NCBI GenBank assembly: GCA_023374025.1
Contig: SIJG01000044.1
Location: 749,011 to 813,010, forward strand
DNA: 64,000 nucleotides
Direction: 5' to 3'
Source: Heterodera schachtii
Lineage: Eukaryota; Nematoda; Chromadorea; Rhabditida; Heteroderidae
Part shown: positions 12,231 through 23,338 of the stretch, piece after piece
Layout of the letters: every line of letters starts with the position of its first letter
Position numbering within the stretch: the stretch's first letter is position 1
Program-made: the position numbers and the translations under genes
The notes under the pieces: model-generated
The model's database searches: none
Told to the model about the DNA's origin: nothing
The model's input: the letters and a program-made list of their open reading frames with translations, nothing else

Positions 12231-12835
12231 TAGGGCTTCTTTTTTTAGGCACAAAAAATCGCGAAATAGGCACCTAAAATAGGCAAAAAAAATCGCAAAA
12301 TAGGCATTAAATAGGCACAAAAATCCTCAAATAGGCACTAAAATAGGCAAAAATTTTTTTTTTATTAACGCTTTTTAGGTATTAAAACAAGTCAAAATTA
12401 ATTTAAAAATTTATTTTGCTTATATTTCAATTGTTTTAAATTTGTTTTCGATAAAAATAATTTTTTAAACCAAAATTTAATGAAGAAAAAATAATTAATT
12501 TTTGAGGAAGAATTTTTGTGAAATTTTTTTTTCAATTCTTAGGGGTCTATTTTCTGAAATTTTTCAGGTCGATTCTTAGGGGTATATTTTTCATTTTTAT
12601 TGCATTTTTGGTAAGGATTTTTCCCAAAATCCTGAAAAAGTCGCCAAAAATGGCAAAATAGGCACAAAAATAGGCATTTAGGCATTAAGCACAAAAAGTC
12701 CAAAATAGGCAAAAATAGGCATTATAAAAGTCATCATAGACACCCCAAACCAAGCGGAAAACGCTTTTTTCGTGCTTATCTGTGCGTATTAAGTGCGCAA
12801 AAATTTTAGGCATTTGCCTAAAAAAAGAAGCCCTA
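12231..12835. mobile_element. non-autonomous hAT element with TAGGCA repeats
   Basis: Inverted ends TAGGGCTTCTTTTTTTAGGC / complement, with the exact 8-bp duplication TTTATTAA (12223-12230, 12836-12843). The interior repeats AAATAGGCACAAAAA units and a block reading TCTTAGGGGTATATTTTTC that recurs near 16030, 18110 (inverted) and 35300, so remnants of the family are scattered in the window. Confidence 0.9.
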
Positions 12836-12879
12836 TTTATTAATAGGCAAATGCAAAATGACGCCGGCGTTTTTTGCCT

Positions 12880-13275
12880 TTCTTTCTTCCTTTCTCTCTC
12901 CCCTCTCTCTCTCTCTCTTTATTTCTCTCACTTACTCTCCTCTGTATTACTTTTTTCACTCTCTTTCGCCCCTTTTGTTTCTCTCACTTACTTTTCCTCG
13001 CTCTACTTTTGACTTCTCCTTTTCTCTCTCCCTCTTTCTCTCTTTTACTCTCTCCTGTACTTCTGTTTACTCTCTCTCGCTCGCTCCTTCTTTTCATTTA
13101 CTTTTCTCTCTTTCTGCTACCTTTTGTTTCGTTATTTCTTTCTCTCCCTCTCGCTCTTTCTGTGTTATCTTTTCATTTCTTCCTTTCTCTCTGTCTATCT
13201 CTCTTCCTCTTTCTCTCTTTTACTCTCCTCTGTATTTCTGTCCACACTCTCTCTCTTGCCCCTGCTTTCTTTTCA
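12880..13275 (+). repeat. polypyrimidine tract, degenerate CTCTTT tandem repeat
   Basis: About 400 bp is almost only C and T on the + strand, with recurring CTCTCTTTTACTCTCCTGTA-like units of roughly 100 bp. Long Ser/Leu/Phe-rich frames here are an effect of composition. Such a purine/pyrimidine strand bias can form H-DNA; I infer no function. Confidence 0.75.
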
Positions 13276-14528
13276 TATTTGTTTTCTTATTCGCTATTTT
13301 TGGGGTCAACAAATTTTCTTTCTTTTGTTCGTTTATACATAAATGATGGATTGATTATTTTTTGCAAAGTTTCCAATTATTTTTTACCCATAAACTCAAA
13401 ATTGAAATTTTTTTAAATCAAAGACTCACAAAAATTTCTGAATCTTCGTACAACTCATTTTTAGCGAGTATTTATTTCCCATATTCATATTTCTGTCCAT
13501 GTTTTCCTATATATTAATTCATATTTCGCCATTTTAATTAGTGAAAAAAATGTTGAAAAAATTAAAATTGTCAAAAATTTAATTGATAATTTATTAAGCG
13601 ATTTAGAAAAAAAAACATTTTCTCGAATTAACAATTTTGGGTCGGGGTCATTTTCGTAAGGACCGTTTTCGTACAAGCACAAGTTTTTTGCTATAATTTT
13701 TTTCTTTGGTCATCCAAACCCAACATTCTTGGTACCATTCGATAGCCTTCATTTATTTTTTTTAATATAAAATAATCTAAAGCAAATTAATTAAAATTTA
13801 TTGCAAAATGAGGATTTTTTGAAAAAATGTTTAAGATTTTAAGAAAAAATTCTAACAGTTTGCCAAATATGCCTAATTTTTCAAAAAATCATGCGTTTTT
13901 GTCACTTTTTTTATCAAAAGACCACAAAAATCCTAAATTTCTCAAAAGCCCATAAAAACCCTCATTTTCCAAAAAATCATCTTTGACCCTCGAAAAGACC
14001 ACAAAATGAGGAAAAATCCTCAGATATCGAAGCCCTGATTAAAATGAATTTAGAAAAAAATATTTTCGAATGTTGGATTTTTTGAAAAAGAAAAAAGTTA
14101 TAGCAAAAATTTGTGTTCGTACAAAAATAAATCTTTTGGACCGGATTTTCAAATACGTTTTTGGGTGTACTGAAAATTTTCCCAAATTGCTTGGTTTTGT
14201 GTGATTTTTCTCATTTGGCATATTTACGAAAATATTAAGTATATAAATTCACAGTTGGATTAGGGCTAAATCCATTAGGGTGGATTTTGCCTAACAAATG
14301 AGGGCAGTTCCCCTTCTACCGAATAATTCGATTTAATTCCAAGTGCCTTTATCCATTTAAATAGGATGGATAGAGGTGGTAATGATGTGATATTTATTTT
14401 ACTAATAATTTTTGAATTTATAAATTTTTTTTTAATTTAAAAATTCACTTGAAACTGTCAATTACCGCCGCCGAATTGTAAAGTGTCATTCATCATGCCC
14501 CGAAAAAGAGTAAAAATAATGGGCAATT
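13276..14528. other. gene-free AT-rich region with one inverted repeat
   Basis: An inverted pair TTTTTGCTATAATTTTTTTC (near 13690) and its complement (near 14090), with TTGTGC/GTAC flanks, suggests a decayed foldback element. The internal motif ACCATTCGATAGCC is shared with the MULE-like elements at 31206 and 32973. No gene is supported. Confidence 0.4.
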
Positions 14529-14972
14529 GTAAAGAATTGTGGTCCCTAATTTAACTTCTTTTTTTTTGGACTCAAATTCAGTTTCCGAGGGTTTTCGAGG
14601 ATGCCAATTATGAACTTTGAACTCGGATTTGCCTAATTCAGAACTCCGGATCCGAATTCGAACAAAAAGTAGATAATTTTCCCCAAAATTAAGTTAAACC
14701 GGTCAAATTTTTGCGCATTAAAAAATTGGAAGCATTGTTTTACATCAAAATGAATAGTTGTTAAATGATTTAGACTTTTACCTTAGAAAAATACATCCTT
14801 GGAAAAAAATATAACAATTTTTTGTTCGAATTCGGGTCCGGGGTTCGGAATTGGGCAAATCCGAGTTCATATTCGTAAACAGCAACCTCGAAAACCCCCG
14901 GAAGCTGAATCTGAGTCCAAAATAAAAAATAAATATTAAAAAAAATAAAGTAGGGACCACAATTCTTTTCCA
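14529..14972. mobile_element. foldback MITE, third copy of the TTCGGGTCCGG core family
   Basis: Arms TAAAGAATTGTGGTCCCTA (left) and its complement near 14950-14972 enclose inverted copies of GGACTCARATTCAG, CCTCGAAAACC and TTCGAATTCGGGTCCGG. No clean target duplication was found, so the exact ends are approximate. Confidence 0.65.
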
Positions 14973-15021
14973 TTAACCAAATAAAATTGTCAAAAAATTT
15001 AAATTTTTTTTTGTTTTTCAG

Positions 15022-15136
15022 AGTTTGTCTAAAACTTTGTCACCACGGACGCGCAGTGCTGTGAAGCGTGTGGCAGAGGTGGTGGATCAGCCTAGGGAAC
15101 AAATTGCATTTCGCCGAGGTCCGTCTCCAAAAAATG
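15022..15136 (+). CDS. candidate orphan exon (basic, Ser/Arg-rich)
   Basis: A TTTTTCAG acceptor (ending 15021) opens a 38-codon frame with balanced codon use (SLSKTLSPRTRSAVKRVAE ... FRRGPSPKN) ending at a GTGGGT donor. It lies just before the exon-2-like block of locus A but is not similar to exon 1 of loci B or C and does not join the next exon in frame by my reading. It may belong to another gene or be captured sequence. Confidence 0.35.
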
Positions 15137-15327
15137 GTGGGTTTCAAAAGCTTCAATAAATTAAAATTTTTCCAAATTCAATATGTTAATAAATCGGGCA
15201 AAAATTCCCAATTTAAGGCCCCTACGGCGCACCAATTGGCACTGCCGGCGCCCAAAGGCAAAAACTTAGGAAAAGCTTCAAAATTTATTCTTTATATAAA
15301 TTTAAAAAAAGTTGGGGTTTCAAATGC

Positions 15328-18300
15328 GTAAGAAATCAAACTGATGGAAGCACTGGGCCTTCTGCGGCACATCAGCAACAGAATGTCATTGAACTAAACA
15401 AAAAAGTCAACGAATTGGAGCTGCAAAATGTGAGATAATTTAAAAAATGTTTTCCCATTTTATGAGTCGAAATTGATGCCAGAATTGGATTCTCCGACCA
15501 TAAAAAACCGCTAAAGTGTGAACGATGTTTTGGCCAAAGACACCACTCACCAATTCTAATTATCATTAAATTTTAATTTTAATTGAACCGTTGATTAAAT
15601 CATAGACCAAATCAACTGATCAAAAATCATAGATACGTCAGACATTGGTTATTAGCTGCTAAGGACACTGGGATGTGGTGTAAACAATTTTGTCTTTTAG
15701 AGGCTGCTCAAAGCCGAATTGATGCAAAGAAAAATGATGGATGAAATCAAAGAGTTGAAAGATGCCAAAATGGAACAGCAGCAAAAGGAGGACGGTAATG
15801 GAAATAATTACGATAGAAAATTAAAAAGATTAAAAAAATAAATATTTATTATAAAATGGCAAATTTTGAGAGAATTATTTAAAATTTATATTTATTTAAA
15901 TAAAAATAATTAAGCTTTCATTGAACAATCCAAAAGTTAGAGGATGGACAAAAGAAGTGTTTGGACAAATGTGAAGCATTGGAAAAAGAATTCGCCAGAA
16001 AATTAGGGGTATATTTTTTGAAAATTTTGGCATGGATGGATTCTTAGGGGTACATTTTTCGTTTTTATTGCACTTTTGCTATGAAATTTCTGTAAAAAGG
16101 CCAAAGTTTTGCTTTCCGATGACAAATTTGAGAAAAATTGCCCCTTTTTCTTGTAATTCTGTGATGCGGCTCAATTCCCTCATGCTGGGAATGAGTCTCT
16201 CTTCGTTATCCATAGAATTGAGAGGGGTGTAAAATGTGTCCGTGTAGCTCAGTTGGTCAGAGCATTCCACGGAAAGTAAGGGTCGTGGGTTCGAGTCCCA
16301 CCGAGGATCAACATTAAACACTTCGCCATCCACCAAAATCACCACAATTCCCTTTTTTGGTTAATTGGCTGATAAAGACACTTGGATGTGGTATAAACAT
16401 TTTTTGTCTTTCAGAAGCTGCTCAAAGCCGAATTTAAGCAAAGAAAAATGATGGATGAGATCAATGAGTTGAAAGAAGCCAAAAAGGAACAGCAGCAAAA
16501 GGAGGACGGTAATGGAAAAAAATTACGATAGGAATTTGAAATAAAATAAAAATAAATATTTAGGAATTTGAAATAAAATAAAAATAAATATTTAGGAATT
16601 TGAAATAAAATAAAAATAAATATTTATTATAAATCTAATTATTTTTAAAAAAGTTCTTAAATTAAAATTTTTATTTGTTGAAACAAAAACATTTAAGCAT
16701 TCATTGGACAAACCCAAAAGTTAAAGGCTGATCAAAAGAAGTGCTTGGACAAATATAATGCATTGGAAAAGGAGTTGGCCAGAAAATATAGTAAACTTTT
16801 TCTTAAATTAATTGCCTAGGGTTTTATCATATATTTTTTGTGCTGATTTCCTTCGATGAAAATACAAGAAAAACCCATTTTTAGCATTGTTTCAAATTAC
16901 GCCTATATTTTACTATTTTCGCCCCCAATTTCGGGCACTTATTTTTGGGGTTTGCTAAATCCAAACCTTAATTATTTCTCAATCAAATTATTCCAATCCA
17001 TATTCGAAACGCAATTTTAATTCTTTAGTTTCATTCGAAAATTGATTAAAGCCTAGAAAAATTATTCATAAAACAAAATTGCAAGAATAATTAATATCTG
17101 TTTTTGAAGATTTCTATATACCAAGTCAGAAAATTAGTTTTAAAATTTAAATATTCGAAATAATTTTAAAATTGAGTCTTATTTATATTTTTTTAAATTT
17201 GGCACCAAATTTTCTTAACAAAATTCACTGACTTTTGACATCACTTTTCCTTAATTTGCCTTATTTTTTTGAAAATGGCTCAAAAAAGAAATTTTTCAGT
17301 TTTTACAAATTCCGATTACTTTTTCTATTCGGTAAATGGACCGCGGATTCCGGCAGTTTCCGAAACAGTTTTTTTAAATTTTGACGCGTAGTTTTTGCAA
17401 TTCTGTGCACCATTTGTTGATTTTTTAAATAAAATAGGCCCCAAAACGGAAAATAGCTACGAAAGTGCCATGTTAGAAACGGAAAAGCCCCTAATTCACC
17501 TTACCGCTAAATCCAGTAACAAAAAAACATAAATTGGGTGAGCTTCGAAAAGTCAAAAATCACAAATTGATATGATAAAAATTAACGTATTTTTCAGTTT
17601 GTATTTGCCAATTCGCTAAACTTTTGACTCGAATTGATGAAATGGAAGCCCAAATAAATGGACTGAAGGAAAAGGATGAAGAAGAAGGATCGTTGTCATC
17701 AGTGCCAGCAGTTGAGGACGATGATATTAGCGAATATTCAGATTCAACGGTGGGCGCATTTTGTTCAATGACACTTCCTGCAAAGCCAATTCGTGCACAA
17801 TTTTCAAATTTTAAATTAAAAGCAGAATGTTTTCTTAACAAAAAAATTGGTATAGTTATGTATAAGGCTCGGATTTATAGTTTTTTCACTATTTTTTTCC
17901 TGAGCTCCCCGTGGCCTGAAATGCACGAAAAACGTGTTTTTTTCGGCTGTTGTTAAGCTACTTTTCGAGTTATTAGCAACTATTTTATAGTTTTTTATTT
18001 TTAGCAACTAAAAAACTATAAAAATTTTGAAAAAAAAATTTTCAACTATTTTGGCGTTTTGCCCAAAATTTGCTAACAAAAATGCAATAAAAACGAAAAA
18101 TACACCCCTAAGAATCGACTCAAAAATTTTTTTCAAAAATACACCCCCTAAGAATCGACCCGAAAATTTTCAAAAATGCACCTCTGATAAATGAAAAATT
18201 TCTCAAAAATTCACCTCCAAAATTTATTTGTTTATTTTCTTGACGAGAATTTTTGATTTTGAAAATTATTTAATATTTAATGATTTGGCAAAATATTTTT

Positions 18301-18779
18301 GCTTTTTGAAGAAAGGTTTCGATTTTACACCCCTAAATTCGGAACTTTTTAGCAACTATTTACCTATTTTTAGCAACTATTTTGGGGTTTTTTAGAAATT
18401 AAAAACTAATTATTTTGGCAGTTTTTAGCAAATTTTTTTTATTATCTGTAAACTGCATATGTAAGTACCAAAATTTTTTAAATACTTTACCTTATAGACA
18501 TTTTCTTTTGCATACTATTTTCAATCTTTTCTTCAAATAAAAATTAAAGAATTTTTCAAAATTTTCTATATCAAAAATTTATTTCTTGATCAGAATGGCG
18601 ATCAAATGCAAATCTATGTACAAACACTTACCGGCAAAAAGCATAACCTCAATGTTCGTCCCAGCACAGCCATCGCGAAATGCAAGGCCAAAATCAAGGA
18701 CATTACAGGCGTGCGCGCAAATTCACAAAATCATTTTGACGAAATTTTATTAGCAATTTTTGGATTAACTTTCCTCTAA
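15328..18779 (+). pseudogene. locus A: decayed coiled-coil/ubiquitin-like family member
   Basis: Blocks match the family exons: exon 2-like 15328-15429 (TDGSTGPSAAHQQQN), exon 3 15701-15794 (RLLKAELMQRKMMDEIKE), a dead exon 4 at 15915-16005, a second exon 3 at 16415-16508, an intact second exon 4 at 16698-16790 (QKKCLDKYNALEKELARKY), exon 5 17598-17749 and exon 6 18594-18779 with the ubiquitin-like start MQIYVQTLTGKK. The first exon 4 has a one-base deletion, an in-frame stop and no donor. In exon 6 the donor is deleted, so the frame runs 12 codons past FD into a stop, and exon 7 is absent. No signal-peptide exon was found. The remaining frames are clean enough that a truncated product cannot be excluded. 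Confidence 0.6.
16238..16309 (+). tRNA. tRNA-like sequence, probably a pseudogene or SINE head
   Basis: It has a perfect box A region (TAGCTCAGTTGG), a D stem GCTC/GAGC, a TpsiC arm GTGGG-TTCGAGT-CCCAC and a mostly paired acceptor stem. The anticodon stem is mispaired and base 33 is not T; the loop would read GAA. It sits between the duplicated exon pairs of locus A. The arms suggest pol III origin, while the broken anticodon stem argues against a working tRNA. Confidence 0.5.
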
Positions 18780-20318
18780 AATATTTTGTGCGAGATTATG
18801 TGAATTTGAGCGCATTTATTGTTGATTTTTTTTTTAAATTTTCGTGTGTTATCCCAAAACAAGAAAGTACCAAATTTTGAGGCATTAATATTCTTCAAAC
18901 AGCACCGTATATAAAAAAAAAGTGAGGGATAGGAGTCGACGAAATTTTTGCTTTGCGAAGGGGGGGATTAAAATTTTCAAAAAAATTAAAAAAAATAATT
19001 TAAACAAATAATTAACTCAAATTTATATTTATTTATTAAAAGTTCAAAATATACACTTACAAAAAAATATTTATTTTGTTCAAAATTTTTTTTAGCTTTC
19101 AATAATTCAACCCACAAATGCCTCCCTTTTTTGTCAATTGGAATAATTTGGAAAGGAAAATAAAATAAAATTGTAAAAAATTATTAATTTAATTATTTTG
19201 GTTTTTAAGCAATTTTTTATCCATTTTTGAATTTGTTTAAATATCCTTCGTAAAACCAATGGCGGAAAATCCTTCTTTTTTACTATGTTCTTCGGCAAAA
19301 GACTCCTTGTTATCGTAATCATTAGTAGTGACCGGGGACCAGTTTAAAACTCGGCGCTCCTATAATTCAATTCTTTTGGTACATCCCAAACATCGTCTGT
19401 AGGTGTTTTTTTTTGTCATAACTTTTTTCATTGCTAACTAAACTGATTAATTTTGATATCATTCGATAGCACTCTATAGAATTATTATTCTATCAAATGA
19501 TTTCAATAAAGAACAAAAAATCTTTGGCCAAAATGGCCAAAACAATTTAGATTTTTTGAGCCCTGACTTTTTTTTGAGAAAGAAAAAAGTTTTGATCCAA
19601 AAATTCGCTCGAAAACGTTTATGAATTGTCGTTTCAATAACGAGTCATTCCATTAATGATTTGTGGGGGGGGGGGGCTATCGGAAATCGGCGGTACTCAC
19701 AAAAATCCTTTGGCTAATTGCCACAATTATCGTCCCATTAGAATTTAATTAAGTGCTTACATTATGCAAAGGATCACCCGGGCTGAAAATGAGAAGACCA
19801 ATTGCATAATTTGGTTCTGCACACTTTCATTAATTTGTTCTTTGTTAGAAAAAAATTATTGTTCAAATTTTTCAGCAATTTGTTGGCCAAGCGTTTGGTC
19901 GTAATACATAAATCCAACAAATTCATCTTCCAAAACTATTTTTAAATTCGCATAAGCATTTTTTGAATTTTCGTTTTGGGTAATCACTCGGAAATGGACA
20001 AAGGCCTGGATTTTTGTTCAGGAAACCCAGGTTCAGGTCAAACTTGAAAAATTCAATAAATTAAAAAAAATGAAAAATATTTAAAGCCATATATGAAACG
20101 ACTCATTTCATTTTTGATGTTTATTTGTCATTTTATTAACATACATAACAAATCTCGGCAATGAACTCGATGTTGTTCCATCAGGCATCATTAACAACCT
20201 AAAATACTCATTAGAAGGGGATGGATTGGGAAAAATTAAAAAACTATAATATTCAAAGAGTACAACATAGTTTTATTGTGATAATTATGAATAAATCGAT
20301 GCTTTTTTGGGTTTACTC
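18780..20318. other. intergenic, element fragments and one coding remnant
   Basis: It holds AT-rich sequence, a block TTTTGATATCATTCGATAGC (about 19455) shared with the MULE-like elements, a poly-G run at 19662-19675, and the coding remnant described at 19853-20020. Nothing else is supported. Confidence 0.4.
19853..20020 (-). pseudogene. coding remnant, unrecognised protein fragment
   Basis: On the minus strand a frame reads FVHFRVITQNENSKNAYANL, then KIVLEDEFVGFMYYDQTLG, with good composition, then a TAA followed in the same frame by more protein-like sequence (NKEQINESVQNQIMQLV). A possible upstream exon with MPDGTTSSSLPRFV lies near 20150-20215. An internal stop and missing flanks suggest a gene fragment. 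The family is unknown to me. Confidence 0.28.
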
Positions 20319-20766
20319 TAGAGAACGATCTTTTGAAAAAAAGCCTGGACCTGGATTTGGGTTCCATGTTGGACCTGGATTTCCTGGACAAAAATCCAGG
20401 CTCCTCGGGACCTGTATCCAGGCCTGGACCTGCTGGATTTTTTGAAATTTGTTTAAAAAGCAAAACAATATTTGAAAAAATCAACTAATTGCTCATAAAC
20501 CTCTAAAAATATCTAATTTACAATAATAATGTATTTTCAAATCTATATAATCATTTTTGAAAACTTGAAAAAACATCGATCACATGAAATAATAAATTCT
20601 AAAATTTTGTCCAGGAAATCCAGGTTTTTTTATGTTTTGCCTGGACATGGACCTGGGTTTTTTTTTATATTTGACCTGGACTTGGATTTCCTGGACAAAA
20701 ATCCAGGAAAATCCAGGTCCAGGAAAAATCCAGGCCTGGATCCAGCCAGGTCCAGGTCGATCTCTA
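20319..20766. mobile_element. non-autonomous hAT element with CCAGGTCCAGG repeats (second copy)
   Basis: Ends TAGAGA..GATC / GATCTCTA with an 8-bp duplication that differs at one base (GTTTACTC at 20311-20318, GTTTAATC at 20767-20774). The subterminal CCTGGACCTGG tracts match the element at 5301-5755, so both belong to one family. Confidence 0.8.
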
Positions 20767-20894
20767 GTTTAATCCCAATTTTTTTGGTCAATTTGGCGCT
20801 GGTGTTGTTGTCAATGATTGGGAAAATGCCAAAAAGAATTTGTTTAAAGTATTTGGCGGGCATTAAAATATTTAAAAAATAATCAAAGATATGA

Positions 20895-20970
20895 TTGTCC
20901 CATGAGGGAATTGAACCAAGGCAAACATTGAAGAAAGGCGGCAAGCTCTCAGCCACTAAGCCATATAGCA
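20895..20970 (-). pseudogene. tRNA-Glu-like remnant in the locus B/C duplication
   Basis: The minus strand reads ATGGCTTAGTGGCTGAGAGC ... CTTTCTTCA ... GGTTCAATTCCC ... ATGGGAC, like a decayed tRNA-Glu. The same sequence and about 90 bp after it (TTCTTTTTGGCATTTTCCCA) occur at 50981-51150 on the + strand, so both copies came with the segmental duplication. Confidence 0.5.
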
Positions 20971-21022
20971 CTATCGCCTAACTCGAAACACTAATTTTTT
21001 TTCTCAAATTTTCAAAAATTTT

Positions 21023-21256
21023 TGTTCGGTCCGAGGGGTCAAAGGAACACGATCAATAAATAAATGTTTATTGACGAACAATAAATAAAAGTGAAGGACA
21101 ATTTGGTCGGAGGAAAATGACAATTTGAAATGAATGAGGGAAAAGACAAGGAGGGAGGGAATGACAGTCTATTTATGGGGAATGACAACAACAAAAAATG
21201 GCGGGGAATTTGAATAGGCAGATCGCCATAATATTTCAAATAGGCACATCCGAACA
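21023..21256 (-). repeat. 3' LTR
   Basis: Identical by eye to 25948-26181. In the sense direction it carries a TATA-like CATAAATA and an AATAAA signal. Confidence 0.95.
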
Positions 21257-21267
21257 CCTCCCCTTTT
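21257..21267 (-). other. polypurine tract
   Basis: The sense strand reads AAAAGGGGAGG directly before the 3' LTR, the expected plus-strand primer. Confidence 0.85.
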
Positions 21268-21274
21268 GAGCGGC

Positions 21275-23338
21275 TCACGGCGAGTACCTTTGCGGGGCAC
21301 GTCTGTTCCGTTGCGGGTATCGGCGTGGCAGGATTTGCTGTTCTGCTTCTTCGTCCATCGATTCGTCATTGTCGGACTGTCCCAAATCATTCTCGAGTCC
21401 CTGCTCTTGGACAGTTTGGTTGTGCTCAGCTCGAGCTTCCAACTCATTGGCAATTTGGCGATCGGCAGGTTTTCCGATGTCAAATGCGTCGAGAAAAATC
21501 TGCAATTGGTCGGCTTCGTCGGGAGTGTGTCGAGGACGAAGTTGATTGGCATGGAATCTTCCTGACGACCCGTCACGGAAGTCCACGTCATAAATGACTC
21601 CTCTCTTTTTCGACACCTTGCCGAATTTCCAATTTTGCGAAATTCGGTGTTTGGCGAAGACGTTGTCTCCGACGGCAAACTCTCGAATTTTGGTGCCATA
21701 TCGTCGGTTGAACCTTTGCTCCATCTCCTCATTTCGCTCTATTGGCAGAGTGGGAGTCGGTTTCAACAAATCCAAGGTTGTTCGTGGTTTCCTTCCAAGA
21801 AACATTTCCGCTGGGGATTTGCTTCCTTCGAGCGAATCATTGGGGGTCGTCCGGTAGCTGACGAGAAAAGTTTCGACTATGCTTTTACTCGGAACCCCCT
21901 CCCCTTTTAATTTTCGGAATGTTCTTTTGAAAGTGTCCACAAATCTCTCTGCTTGGCCGTTGGACATCGGGTTGTATGGTGCCGAGAACAGGTGTTTGAT
22001 GCCATTGACGTTTGTGAATTTTGCAAATTCATGGCTGGTGAACTGCGTCCCGTTGTCCGAGACCAGAGTTTCGGGGAGTCCGTGCCGACTGAAGAGGTAT
22101 CGAAGTTTTTCGATAGTGGCACTTGTCGATTTTGTTGGCATTTCGAAGACCTCAGGGTATTTCGAATATGCGTCGACGATGACCAGGAACTCTTTCCCGA
22201 AAAATGGTCCGGCATAGTCAATGTGCACTCTCTGCCACGGTCCATTTGTCTTAGGCCATGATTGCAGATGTGTTTTGGTTGGCGCTTTTGCCTCGTTTTG
22301 GCACGGTTGGCAATTTTCAACAAATTGTTCAATTTCCTGGTCCATTTTTGGCCAGTAAGCGAATTCACGTGCTAACTGCTTCATCCTTTTCATACCGGGA
22401 TGTCCTTTGTGGAGCAGTTGCAGTATTTTGGCTTTGTGTTGTGTTGGAATCACAACTCTTTCAGCATACATCAAACAATCTTTAGTGATGCTGAGTTGTT
22501 CCTTCCTTTGGTGGAAAATTCTGATTTCCACATTTTCGTTGCCAATGTTTTGTGGCCAGCCATTTCTGATGAATTTCATGACCTTTTTGATATTCTGATC
22601 ACTTTTTGATGATTCGACGATGTTTCCAAATTTAATTGGAAGCTTCTCGATGGTTCCAACGAAAATTGACTCGAGTTCCGAATCGATGCAAGTGTTTGCA
22701 ATGACGCGGTCTTCGGCATCCTTTCCTTTGGCAATGAGCCGTGAAAGTGCATCAGCTTGGCCGAAATCGTTGGTGTTGACATATTCTATGGCAAAGTCGT
22801 ATGCCAAAAGAATGAGTGACCACCGGAGCAGCCGATTGGCACTGCATTGCCGCACTCCTTTTTTGTTGCCAAAGATGGCGAGAAGAGGCTTGTGATCAGT
22901 TAGGAGCGTAAATTTACGTCCATAGATCATTTTGTGAAATTTCTGCACTGCAAAAATTATTGCTAGTGCTTCCTTTTCAATTTGCGAGTAGTTCTTCTCG
23001 GCAGGAGTTAAGGCGGATGATGCATGCGCAATGGCTTTCATCGTTCCGTCCGGGAATTTGTGCGAAATCACTGCCCCAATTCCCTGATCAGAAGCATCTG
23101 CAGCTACTACGATCTCTTTTAGAGGGTCATAGTGCGTGAGCAATAATTCTGATGACAAAATTTCTTTGATTTTGTCAAATGCATTTTTGCATTTGTCGCT
23201 CCAATTCCATTCGGTGTCCTTTTTCAGCAAATCATCAAGCGGCTTTCTGACGAAGCGCATGTTTTTGATGAATTGTTGGTAATGGTTTACCATTCCCAAA
23301 TATGACCGAAGTGAAGAAACATCCGTCGGTTCTGGCAT
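21275..23338 (-). CDS. retrotransposon Pol, C-terminal part: RNase H and integrase
   Basis: The 687-codon frame starts in the RT connection region (LRSYLGMVNHYQQFI), continues with RNase H (VVAADASDQGIGAVI, TLLTDHKPL, GQADALSRL), then integrase: an HHCC zinc-binding part (HKGHPGMKRMKQLAREF, CQPCQ), the DDE core (HIDYAGPF, VSDNGTQFTS, NPMSNGQAERF) and a C-terminal GPY/F-like region (FAVGDNVFAKHR, KFGKVSKKRGVIYDV). The first Met is not a real start: the frame is the continuation of the 23287-25515 ORF after a one-base deletion in an A run (23356-23359). All catalytic motifs look intact. Confidence 0.92.
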   Translation of the reverse strand: MPEPTDVSSLRSYLGMVNHYQQFIKNMRFVRKPLDDLLKKDTEWNWSDKCKNAFDKIKEILSSELLLTHYDPLKEIVVAADASDQGIGAVISHKFPDGTMKAIAHASSALTPAEKNYSQIEKEALAIIFAVQKFHKMIYGRKFTLLTDHKPLLAIFGNKKGVRQCSANRLLRWSLILLAYDFAIEYVNTNDFGQADALSRLIAKGKDAEDRVIANTCIDSELESIFVGTIEKLPIKFGNIVESSKSDQNIKKVMKFIRNGWPQNIGNENVEIRIFHQRKEQLSITKDCLMYAERVVIPTQHKAKILQLLHKGHPGMKRMKQLAREFAYWPKMDQEIEQFVENCQPCQNEAKAPTKTHLQSWPKTNGPWQRVHIDYAGPFFGKEFLVIVDAYSKYPEVFEMPTKSTSATIEKLRYLFSRHGLPETLVSDNGTQFTSHEFAKFTNVNGIKHLFSAPYNPMSNGQAERFVDTFKRTFRKLKGEGVPSKSIVETFLVSYRTTPNDSLEGSKSPAEMFLGRKPRTTLDLLKPTPTLPIERNEEMEQRFNRRYGTKIREFAVGDNVFAKHRISQNWKFGKVSKKRGVIYDVDFRDGSSGRFHANQLRPRHTPDEADQLQIFLDAFDIGKPADRQIANELEARAEHNQTVQEQGLENDLGQSDNDESMDEEAEQQILPRRYPQRNRRAPQRYSP

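Noticed and set aside
12782..13416. Overlapping ORFs of up to 180 aa rich in Ser, Leu and Phe
   Set aside because: They are translations of a CT-only tract; three frames are open at once, which is a composition effect.
16079..16345. Minus ORF containing PRWDSNPRP
   Set aside because: This peptide is the usual antisense reading of a tRNA TpsiC arm.
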